The position numbers were made by a program, and so were the translations under genes. 64,000 nt of DNA, taken from the NCBI RefSeq assembly GCF_021018805.1, contig NC_086259.1, forward strand, positions 6,953,501 through 7,017,500. Direction: 5' to 3'. Within the stretch, counting starts at the first letter, position 1, and every line of letters starts with the position of its first letter. This document shows positions 52,950-61,550 of the stretch, one piece after another. The notes below the pieces were generated by a model. That model was given only the letters and a program-made list of their open reading frames with translations, did not search any database and had not been told where the DNA came from. This stretch comes from Prinia subflava. Its lineage: Eukaryota; Chordata; Aves; Passeriformes; Cisticolidae.

Positions 52950-52978
<29 letters not shown>
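52950..52978 (+). repeat. Poly(A) run of 29
   Basis: Twenty-nine uninterrupted A lie at the boundary between AT-rich unique sequence and the GC-rich minisatellite block. It could be a retroposon tail, but I see no recognisable element upstream and no clear target-site duplication. Confidence 0.95.
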
Positions 52979-52982
<4 letters not shown>

Positions 52983-53001
52983 GCATTTGAGCATGAATCA
53001 A

Positions 53002-53014
53002 GTTAATGATTAAC
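53002..53014 (+). promoter_or_regulatory. Perfect HNF1-type palindrome
   Basis: GTTAATGATTAAC is an exact match to the HNF1A/HNF1B consensus GTTAATNATTAAC. It sits 24 bases after the 29-A run and about 170 bases before the C-rich minisatellite. Binding is inferred from sequence only. Confidence 0.45.
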
Positions 53015-53180
53015 ACTTTCAACGTGACTCCCAGGACGTGCTGGGAGCGGCGCTTGCCCCTCGCAGCCGGCGCGCTGAGGGCGCAGCAGGGCTGCACAGC
53101 TCTCCCTGCAGCTCTTCCTGCAGCCACACACGAGCTGCTCTGTCCCCAGGGGAAATGTGACCCCCAGCAGCGACCCCGGC

Positions 53181-53814
53181 TGCCTGCCCCTCCTGCCCTC
53201 CTGCTGCCCACCCTTCCTGCCCTCCTGCCCCTCCTGCTGCCCACCCTTCCTGCCCTCCTGCCCCTCCTGCTGCCCACCCTTCCTGCCCTCCTGCCCCTCC
53301 TGCTGCCCACCCCTCCTGCTGCCCACCCCTCCTGCCCTCCTGCCCTCCTGCTGCCCATCCCTCCTGCCCTCCTGCTGCCCACCCCTCCTGCCCTCCTGCC
53401 CTCCTGCTGCCCACCCCTCCTGCTGCCCACCCCTCCTGCCCTCCTGCTGCCCATCCCTCCTGCCCTCCTGCTGCCCACCCCTCCTGCCCTCCTGCCCTCC
53501 TGCTGCCCACCCCTCCTGCTGCCCATCCCTCCTGCCCTCCTGCTGCCCACCCCTCCTGCCCCTCCTGCTGCCCACCCCTCCTGCCCTCCTGCTGCCCATC
53601 CCTCCTGCCCTCCTGCTGCCCATCCCTCCTGCCCTCCTGCTGCCCACCCCTCCTGCCCCTCCTGCTGCCCACCCCTCCTGCCCTCCTGCTGCCCATCCCT
53701 CCTGCCCTCCTGCTGCCCACCCCTCCTGCCCCTCCTGCTGCCCATCCCTCCTGCCCTCCTGCTGCCCATCCCTCCTGCCCTCCTGCTGCCCATCCCTCCT
53801 GCCCTCCTGCTGCC
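53181..53814. repeat. Modular C-rich minisatellite (16/24/25/33-bp units)
   Basis: About 630 bases are assembled from three modules: A, CTGCTGCCCAYCCCTC (16 bp); B, CTGCCCTC (8 bp); and C, CTGCCCCTC (9 bp). At the left edge A-like+B+C gives three 33-bp units carrying CCCTTC. Most of the rest is A+B (24 bp), with some A alone, A+C and A+B+B. The Y position alternates CCCACCCC and CCCATCCC. The complementary strand is G-rich with many GGG runs. All six frames are nearly stop-free, so apparent 250-295-residue proteins here are repeat artefacts. Confidence 0.96.
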
Positions 53815-54905
53815 ACGCTTGGCCGCTGTTTTCCGCCCGTGGAACCCCCGTGGCTCCCCAGACTCCTAGCAGGGGACAGCAGAGCTCCACAGGGTGCCTC
53901 CACTTACTTTAGAAGTCACCTTAGAAAAAGGAGTTCCTCCACCTCCCTCTCAACAGGAGTGTTGAGACAAGGGGAGCTGGTGATTCTGTTCCAAAGCCAC
54001 ACCATGAGCTCATCTGCTGTGATCTGAGAGCAAAGGATCCAGGTATAAGGCACAATTATCTGAGGGGAAGGAAACAGCATTATCTGATGCCCTGCTTGGG
54101 AAGATTTGGAAAATCAGATGTTGATGGCTCTCAGGCTGCCCATTTACAAAGTCACAGCCCCTCCTTACCCCTTCCAAGTCTTCCTACCTTTCTTTTGAGG
54201 CTGTGGCTTGATGGTGCCAGCTGGAGAGCACCATCAACTTAAGGCACTCCAGCTCCTCAGGTCCTCTGCTGTGCTTTCCCTTGTCTTTGCCCAACATAGA
54301 ACCCCTGTAACTGTGCTGACACAGACATGCTGAGAGATTAGGAAACTCACTAGGTTCAAAAACCCACACACTAATAAAAAAAATTAAACCAAATCCAGTA
54401 GTTTGTTTTTAAAGCCCATCTCTTATCATCTACTATCACTCCAGGGGTGTCAGCAAAACGAGGGGATGGCAAGAAGATTGGAAGGAGCTGCTGGGCAGGG
54501 AATCCTGAACAAGGACTGCTCTCAGTCACGAGAAGGACACACCAAACTGTACCCTGAGTGCTGCAGTGCTGTTGCATTTTGAAATAAAGCTGAAGCATTA
54601 AGACATTTTTCCTTAGTGCTGACTCCCTCTGGGCATTCCCAAGACAATTACAATGTTTTCTGAGTATACAAAAGAACTAGGAGATTTTGTAATCAAGAGT
54701 CTGAGTTTATGCTTCTCTCCTTAAGAGCATTCAATTTCCATGGACATTCATTAGCAGGAGGTTAAAACACAATGGCAGAACAGAATGGACTGCTTTTATG
54801 TCCATGTGGTAGTAAACACTTCAAGCTAGAAATGGGAATTCAAAATAAAAACCTCTCTGTGGTGCTTCCAAATTAGTAGTAAAACAACAAAAAACACACA
54901 AGTTT
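53815..54905. other. Spacer between minisatellite and URI1 3' end
   Basis: About 1.1 kb of unique sequence. No coding signal. It includes the GU-rich downstream element of the URI1 polyadenylation site at its right edge. Confidence 0.6.
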
Positions 54906-55519
54906 CACAGCTTTTTTACTGAAAATTTAATTTTACAAAATACCCTTTTCCATCAAAGAAACTTCCCTGCAATGTACATGAACCTGGCATTTTATAGACC
55001 TGTACAGTGAGATATCAGAGAGGTTTGAAAGAAGGAAAAAAACTTTTAGCAGACACCTAGTCGCAAAACCTACAGCAATGTGAATACAAGTGTGTCTTAA
55101 AATGCTAAAGCAAGTAATGTAATATAATTGGCGAATCTATTTGAAATGTGAAAAGTTTCCTTAAAATGGTCCATATGGTATGTAGAACATCACAGCTGGC
55201 ACAAAACTGCCTGTATTTAGGTTTAAACACAAAAACAATGTATGTAAGGAACAGTTTTTTGAAAAAGAACCCAAGTGCTGCTATCATAAGGCAAACATAT
55301 ACAAAGGTGCTGACAGCACACAGGGAAACCGACAAAGTAAGAGGAATACTCGAGTGTTCAGACACTGAAGTGTTTGTTTGTTTTCCCAGTGCTGCCAGTG
55401 AACGCTGAGGAGACACCCGCTGCCAAATCACCACAGGGAACCGCGTGGGTGCTACAGAGAAGGCTTTATAGAATCTCCAGAGAGGTGGAACCAGGCAGGA
55501 GGGCTTGGGCTCGCAGCAC
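54906..55519 (-). other. URI1: URI1 3' untranslated region (predicted)
   Basis: The 3' UTR should run from the stop codon to about 20 bases past the ATTAAA signal at 54,926-54,931, giving about 0.6 kb. No other canonical AATAAA or ATTAAA lies between that signal and the stop on this strand. The exact cleavage base is an estimate; longer isoforms cannot be excluded. Confidence 0.65.
54926..54931 (-). terminator. URI1: URI1 polyadenylation signal ATTAAA
   Basis: ATTAAA on the minus strand is followed about 25-30 bases downstream by a GU/U-rich element (TTGTGTGTTTTTTG), the usual arrangement for a cleavage and polyadenylation site. ATTAAA is the commonest variant of AATAAA. Confidence 0.7.
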
Positions 55520-55708
55520 CTAGTCAGTCTGCTGCATCCTGGAAGCTCTGAATTTGGAAATCCTCTTGACAGGTTCCTCTGGGGCGTCGGGCAAGAGCTC
55601 CTCTGATTTGCGCTCCAGAATGGTCGGGAGCACTGGGTGAGCGAGGGCTGGGTGGGGGATTGAGGAGGGAGACAAAGGCTCCTTTTCTATGACAGTTCCA
55701 GAAAATGC
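55520..55708 (-). CDS. URI1: URI1 terminal coding exon and stop codon
   Basis: This 189-base exon follows acceptor CTTCTGTTGTAG and starts in frame with GCA. It encodes 62 residues and the stop TAG (plus-strand bases 55,520-55,522). AFSGTVIEKE joins to the preceding GTTE exactly as in human TPEAFSGTVIEKE. A proline-rich stretch (SSIPHPALAHPVLPTI) follows, and the conserved basic tail KRISKFRASRMQQ ends the protein two residues later with T and D. The stop is at the same place as in human URI1, so the C-terminus is complete. Confidence 0.96.
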   Translation of the reverse strand, partial: AFSGTVIEKEPLSPSSIPHPALAHPVLPTILERKSEELLPDAPEEPVKRISKFRASRMQQTD

Positions 55709-58700
55709 CTACAACAGAAGAGAATACTCAGAATGAGCTAATAAAATGCAAATGTGAAGCTATGCCCATAAGGTCATTACCCTATATTAGCCTGATTAGA
55801 ATTGTTATTTCTTCTAATCAAAAGTAAAGAAATATCCTTAAATCAATGATTGTTGCCTGCATAAGTAACCACATTGTAATTAACCTCAAAATATAGCTTG
55901 TTCAAAGATGACTGAATGGAAGACAGTATCTTAAAAGTACTCCTTAATCTTATTCCTACTGCATAAATGATGTAAAAATTTGCCTCCTCACTGACACACG
56001 TTCAAGACATAAAACAGCTGATGTAATATACAGTTTCATTTTGGATAAGAAATGGAGAGGCTTTGCAAAGTTGATGTCAGCATTTGCATCGTACGTCATT
56101 TTATGACTTAATATCTTCTAATTGCATCAAGCTGAAACACTGCATATGAACTGGCAAGCACACATTTTGTTTCTTCTTTTCTCCCTACCAAATATGATCA
56201 AAAAATGGTGAAAGCAATTTATATTTAAGAGAACAGCAAACTTGCTTCCAACTATTTCTCTCTATAAAAGGCCTAATAAAAACATTTAATGTTTAAAAAT
56301 TGTAATTTATACGCAGCCAATTATGTGACAATCCTTTTCAACTTAGCGAAGAAATAACCATGATTCTTGGAAAACAAGCAGCTCAGAACTACTTTTCATA
56401 AACATATTTAAGAACAAATCACTGCACTATGTATTGAAAACAGAGAATTCAGAATGCCCAAGGACAAGGGGAAGCAGTTCACATCCAAGGTCTGATGCTC
56501 ATGCTGGGCACAAAGGAATGCACACCAGATTTAGTCACTATGCTTAGTTCTGCTTTTTTCATAACTCAGTTACCAAGAAAAACAAAGCAAAACAAACAAG
56601 CCATTCTATTCTTGCAGGACCTGCAAAAAAGGCAGTGTTTTTTTGTTTTCTGCTCCAACAGCCCAAGTGTGCCTAAAGCTGTGCCTGTACAACTCTGTGA
56701 ATCTAACAAGAAGCTCATTTTCAAAAACAGGTAAGCAAAGCACAAACTAAGTGATGGTGGTAAAATTAGAAATAAAGTTAGTGTCTTGCAAATGGTAATG
56801 GAGAAATAATGGATTTCAAATACCCACAGAAAAACAACCAAAAGTAAAACAACAGCTTTTAGGGAATCACATCTGACTGGAGTGCTCTGCTCAATCTTCT
56901 TCAGTTGCTTAGAAAATACAGCACATTGTAGAGAACAATCATGCCAGATTCAGGTAAGAGTCTGATGGCTAACATCTAAAGTGTACTTAGATGTTTTATA
57001 AAAATATAGCAAATATATTCCAGAAAGTATACAGTGTGGGGTGCTAACTCCACAGATGAATTTTCAATCATGAATCTTCACATCCTGCCTGGATTCCTCT
57101 GTAGCTGTTTGCATAAAAAATGAGTGACTAACAACAGCTTTTATAAGGAATTCATTTCTTGTCAAAAATAATTTGAACTTGTCCATTGCACTGGGAACTA
57201 TTGAAGACTCAAGTTTTATCTACTTTGAAAAAATTAGTGTTAAGTTCTTACAGAACAGAAGTGAATATGCTGTGCCACAAATTTCTACATTTAATTCTTA
57301 TATTCACCCAATCACTAAGCAACTGTACATTTTCCCTTACATCATACAGTCCCTCTTTTATGATGAAGCCCTGAACTTTCCAAACACATGTAAACAGATT
57401 TGTCTGGGATCACTAATGGCCTAGACTGGAATACGATGACTAGGGGTGCAGTGCTTCCTTCCACCAGGCAATTTCTCTGCCATTGGCACATCAAACTAGC
57501 AATTCAGCTGATATCTATGTCCTTTAAACTTGAAACACTCCTTGGAAATTAGCTGTCTAGTAGTGCAACACAGGTTAGAGAATCACCTTTTCCCTTTAAT
57601 CAGTTACAAGGTACAGATTTCCCTCTTTTTGTCTAAAATCCTGCTGTCTGTGCTGCAGTGGAATGGTCAGGAAGACCCAGCACACAGGACACTGGTTTCA
57701 GTAACACCACTGAGTGACCACTTTGTTGGATCTTTGTGGAGGAGCTCTAAGTCTTGAGGAAGCCACGTGAGCAGCTCCTCCCCTGTGCCCCTAGGACAGA
57801 CCTGTCACCTGCTATGTCCTCCTAGCAAACTAGGTAGGAATTAGAAAATTATTTTAAAGAAATCAAACTGATGGTATAGGTAACTACAGTCATTAGATTT
57901 CTCATTTTTATCCCTGGCAACAATCAATAATAAATTAAAAACTGTACCTCTGTTGTCCCTGAAGAGGAAGGAAGCTTTTTCAGTAGCTGCTGCTGCCTTT
58001 CCCCCTCCTCTTCGTCCAGGATGCCTTCACTGGTGTCACTCAGAGTGGCTTCATCCCAGCTAACACTCCTCTGAACTCCTCGTCTGTCATCGAACTCAGC
58101 AGCACTGTTCTCACTGGTATCGCTACAAACACTGTTCTCTCTGCTTCGAGACTTCAAAATTGATTTACGAGGGACATATTCTCCATTCACAACATCAACA
58201 AAGACTCTGTAAAGGAAAATGTTAGCTTTAATAAACCATTTCAGCATCAGATGACAAATTTACAGTGAACTTGCTTTGTCTTTTGTACAAATTAATTATG
58301 ATGTGCTTTCCCAACTTTTTCTCTGCAGAATCACAATACTGTACCTTCAGAGGCACTTCATTTACCAATGTACAAGAATCAATTCTGCAGAGTGAATGCT
58401 ATTATGTCCCTTATTCAACCATTAAGTTGGTACTTACTTTCAGCAGAAAATGCATAGCTCTTCGAAAAATGTTAGGAAACAGAAAGGCGTGAGTTAGAAA
58501 AAGTTAGAAAAAAGGTAAATTAAATGATGACCAGGGTTGTTTCTGTGAAGAGAATGAGATCACAACCTGGGAATGTTTTCTAGAATTAAGTCCTTGTCAA
58601 ATGCAGAATACAAAAACAAATACTTGAAACATTCATTGCACATTGAAAGGATGGAGCTTTTTCCTGACAAGTGTCACAATCTGCTTTCAATTAGAAACAA

Positions 58701-61550
58701 AATTTTAAAAATCAGCTGTTAAGACCAGATCAACAGGAAGATACTTTTCAAGTATTAACAGACTGTGAACTGACAAAGATGGCTCTTGTGCTCCCTCTCC
58801 ACGACTTGAGAAAGTCAAGGGTGGGTGGAGGAGAATGAGAAGACAATGCCAATTTTATCAAACTCACAATGGAGGAGCCCAATGACTGGATGAGTTTTAA
58901 GGGTGTTACTTGTTTCTAACAGCTTTATTCATCAGGCACTTATGGAAATACATCTCCACAGAAGATGGAGTTTGCAGAACTCAGAGAGAGGAGCACGAAA
59001 GAACCTGTTACTCATCTTCAGCCCCAGCAGATGCAATTACAGGACATGGTTTCACTTTTCACACTTTGTGACATGTTTAACATTATTTAGGTACCCAAAT
59101 ATGCAGATATACAGGGTGATTTTCACAACCATTTAATCAACCAATCCAATAGGTGTCCGTGTTTATCTTTACAGACCTAAATACTTGTTCTAATTATCCT
59201 GTCACCTTAGTGTTTTGTACAGTCCCCTAAGGCCAGCACTGATTTTCAAGCTCTCTGTGTGTGGGTGTCCTACACGTGAGCAGTACTTTCTATGGAGAAT
59301 CCAGAAAGTGACAGACTGAGGCCAGGGAGAGGGAATGCAAGAGAAACTATGCAAGCAAAGAGCTGAGTATGTTTAAAAGACACAGAAAAGACGAGACAGA
59401 GCCCAGCAAATCAATAACCAGAAAAGAAGGAGTATTACAAGTGGCAGATCTGGTCAGTTATGTTTGAAAACAAACACAGAAAAAAATGGTAGGCAATTAA
59501 ACAGAACACATAACATAACTGCTGCATTCCTTTCTGAGGATGGTATGTACTGGCAAGTTTACCTGCATTTCAGAAGCTCTGAAAAGCAGCTAAATGAAGA
59601 ACTGCTATTTGGAAAAGGAAGCTCAGAAATATTTTATGGATATGAAAGCACAGCAGCCATGCAGAAGGCACAAACTTTCATTTTTCAGTAGTAAATTCAG
59701 TTCCAGCTGTTTCTTTCAGGAAACTGTAGCAGGGTTTCACACTCTGGGTGGACAGAAATGAAAGGAGCAGCTCTGCTCAGGGGGAAGCTCCCCCACAGAT
59801 TACCCACCGGTAAATGTCTGCTGGGGTTTTGATGTTGGGCAGCTCTGGAGCTGTGTGGCCGTTGCCACTGCAGTTCTTCCTTTTACGCTTGGCCTCTTCT
59901 CTCTTTTCGCTGAATTTCAAAGTAGTATTTTTTCCTGTGTTTATTCTTACCTGAAAATTGAACACAAATGATGGTCTAGACCTTAAAATCAACTATCACC
60001 AGGCTGCAGATCAACAGACTCCTGACGTTCTCTTACCCAAGCAGTTGGGCACTAGGAAGCATAGGTAAGTTAAACAAATGTATGAATGGTAACATTCATA
60101 GTGTGCACTGTTTATTCTCTACTACTTGCACTAGGCTGGGGCATTTCTTTGCCCTGATGTGCACATATTTTGCATATAAAATATGACAGTCTGCTTATTC
60201 AAGCTCTGTTCAACAGCTGAGCTGTTCAAAGGTCAGTTCCAAGGCAAGCAAGAAGTCATTTTAAAAACTCCTAGACAGGATACTGCCTTTTACAACAGCC
60301 AGAAACCAGAACAGCAAGGTAGACATTTGAAGATCATTTTTTTAATACCATATTTAGGACTGCAGGATCTGCACAGTGGGTTTTTAATCATTTGAAAAAA
60401 CACAAATGTCACCTCCAGCTAGCATTCTACTACATCTACAGATCTAAAATTTTCAGGTTTAGATATGGCATACATATTTTATGTAACCTCTTGAGCAAAA
60501 GATAAAAATTAAATAAAGTACAAACCCTTTTAGGTTCTACAGTGTGAGAGAAATAAATAGTTGGAACAGAGTTATCTCCAGCATCTGTGTCATCTTCATC
60601 ATCGCTGTGATAGTAATTCGAGCCGTCGCCTTGGGCCTCAAACAAGTCTGAATTTACAAGTTCTTTAAGGAAGCTGCCCTGAGCGATACAGGCCTCTGCA
60701 CTATACGCCCCATTCACATCTGTCCCCTTATCTTCCTTCTCCTCTTCAGAAGAGGTTGCATGTTCTCCATTTGTTTCAACTGTATCAGACATCCTATGGG
60801 ATGAAAAATACCTAAGTGAACAGAGGCAATTCACGCCCTTGAGAGACATAAACACACAAACCAATGAACTCGCCTGTTTGTAGCTTTCTTTGCTCAGGTG
60901 TTGTACTTTCAGACACACTGTGGAACTTCTTTGTGCCCTCTAACAATGATTGTGTCCTTCCCACACCAACTGGAACACCAAAACTGTGACATCATGGCTA
61001 ACAACCCATGTATTGCTTGAGGATCAGAACAGATCTAAGGATGTCATTGAGCATTAAATGTATAACTCCCACAGGGAAAACTATGGATTTTCATAGCCTG
61101 TGGGAAATGAATTTCACTTCCCCCTCTTCATCTTAAAGAAAAAACACCAGAAGGCTGGACTGCTGTGGGTGCACTGAGGCAGATTTTAGGAGCTCTGGCA
61201 TTGCAGTGCGTGCTTTGTTCTTGTCCCACCCTTCTCCCATCTATTATAATTTTAATTCCATCTGTGTGGTCAGCTACTTGCCCTGCTGGTGAGACCCCCT
61301 GGGTACCAACAGCCTCCCCCTCACAGCTCTCTGCTCTCCAGTCCTGCCTGTGCCACAGCAGCACTGTACCTGTCAAGTTCACCAAGGATCTCCTCTTGTC
61401 TCTCCAGCTCCTCTAAGCGGGCCCACAGTTCCTCCTCTGACTGAAAACGCCCCATGGGTTTTGTATCACTTCCATTTGCTGGAAAATCTACCTCAAAAAC
61501 ATTTGATACTTTTGGCTTTGAATGAGGTTTGTGAGCAGTTCGGTATTTTC
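55520..61550 (-). CDS. URI1: URI1, 3' half: last five coding exons (5' end beyond window)
   Basis: The coding sequence joins 61550-61370, 60793-60526, 59950-59808, 58206-57948 and 55708-55520 on the minus strand, 1,040 bases ending in TAG. With one base from an upstream exon it encodes 346 residues. All five exons keep frame across GT-AG junctions. Landmarks in order: AHKPHSKPK, the helix ELWARLEELERQEEILGELD, a Ser/Glu-rich segment, a short acidic stretch, PTIYFSHTVEPKR, VRINTGKNTTLKFSEK, TPADIYR, the phospho-rich block PRKSILKSRSRENSVCSDTSE, and a C-terminal tail FSGTVIEKE...KRISKFRASR. All are recognisable from human URI1 (535 residues), which extends about 175 residues further upstream. 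URI1 is an unconventional prefoldin. It acts with UXT, RUVBL1/2 and RPAP3 in the R2TP/prefoldin-like complex, binds the RNA polymerase subunit RPB5, and restrains PP1-gamma in mTOR-S6K1 signalling. The N-terminal prefoldin domain is not in the window. It is an active-looking gene without stops or frameshifts. Confidence 0.97.
55709..57947 (-). other. URI1: URI1 last intron
   Basis: This 2.24-kb intron has donor GTACAG and acceptor TTGTAG. It is mostly AT-rich sequence. I see no nested gene or recognisable transposon in it. Confidence 0.9.
57948..58206 (-). CDS. URI1: URI1 coding exon (second from last): phospho-rich SRSRENSVCSDTSE block
   Basis: This 259-base exon follows acceptor TTTCCTTTACAG and ends at GAG before donor GTACAG. 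It supplies one base of the split Arg codon and 86 full codons. The block VFVDVVNGEYVPRKSILKSR, then SRENSVCSDTSENSAAEFDDRRGV, is almost the same as human and is the best identifying signature of the gene. RSVSWDEATLSDTSEGILDEEE is a conserved acidic, serine-rich stretch. The Gln/Lys-rich end (QQQLLKKLPSSSGTTE) diverges. Many Ser-Asp and Ser-Glu contexts suggest casein-kinase-type phosphorylation, which is an inference. Confidence 0.97.
58207..59807 (-). other. URI1: URI1 intron
   Basis: This 1.6-kb intron has donor GTGGGT and acceptor TTACAG and is phase 2 (splits an Arg codon). No nested gene or transposon was recognised. Confidence 0.9.
59808..59950 (-). CDS. URI1: URI1 coding exon (third from last): VRINTGKNTTLKF, basic S6K-site region
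   Basis: This 143-base exon follows acceptor TTCAATTTTCAG and ends with CG before donor GTGGGT. It encodes VRINTGKNTTLKFSEKREE, the basic cluster AKRKRKNCSGNGH, and ELPNIKTPADIY, then two bases of the split Arg codon. The basic cluster corresponds to the mammalian S6K1 target motif RKRKNS (Ser371/372). Here the codon at the serine position is TGC (Cys), followed by AGT (Ser). The first six bases of the exon, GTAAGA, are themselves a consensus splice donor (see findings). Because 143 is not a multiple of three, skipping this exon would shift the frame. Confidence 0.96.
59951..60525 (-). other. URI1: URI1 intron with weak donor
   Basis: This 575-base phase-0 intron has the unusual donor GTTTGT. 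Its acceptor TTTTCAG is directly followed by an exon starting GTAAGA. Confidence 0.9.
60526..60793 (-). CDS. URI1: URI1 coding exon (fourth from last): Ser/Glu-rich and acidic region
   Basis: This 268-base exon follows acceptor TTTTTCATCCCATAG and starts with the third base of a split Arg codon, followed by MSDTVETNGE. It ends at AGG before a donor reading GTTTGT, which departs from consensus. Residues run through TSSEEEKEDKGTDVNG, a poorly conserved middle, YYHSDDEDDTDAGDNS, and the conserved PTIYFSHTVEPKR. Human URI1 has a run of about fifteen aspartates plus a second acidic patch at the HSDD position. Here the acidic tract is only about ten residues, so the exon is shorter than the mammalian one. 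The Met near the exon start is internal, not a translation start. Confidence 0.95.
60794..61369 (-). other. URI1: URI1 intron
   Basis: This 576-base intron has donor GTACAG and acceptor CCCATAG and is phase 2. Nothing else was recognised in it. Confidence 0.9.
61370..61550 (-). CDS. URI1: URI1 coding exon (fifth from last): ELWARLEELERQEE helix
   Basis: This 181-base exon follows acceptor TTACACAG (61,551-61,558) and ends at donor AG|GTACAG (61,369 downward). Its first two bases complete a Gly codon begun upstream. Then come 59 full codons, from KYRTAHKPHS to EEILGELD, and two bases (AG) of a split Arg codon. It covers the basic linker after the prefoldin domain and the charged helix ELWARLEELERQEE, which is almost identical to human. 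The segment between them (FEVDFPANGSDTKPMGRFQSEE) diverges from the human version, as expected for a linker. It is the most upstream exon I can find in the window. Confidence 0.95.

Noticed and set aside
52921..52978. Retrocopy or retroposon ending in the 29-A tail
   Set aside because: The sequence to the left shows no recognisable gene or element, no polyadenylation signal at the usual distance, and no clear target-site duplication.
52948..53912. Apparent 250-295-residue repetitive proteins on both strands
   Set aside because: The C-rich minisatellite lacks stop codons in any frame; no start context, splice pattern or homology supports a gene.
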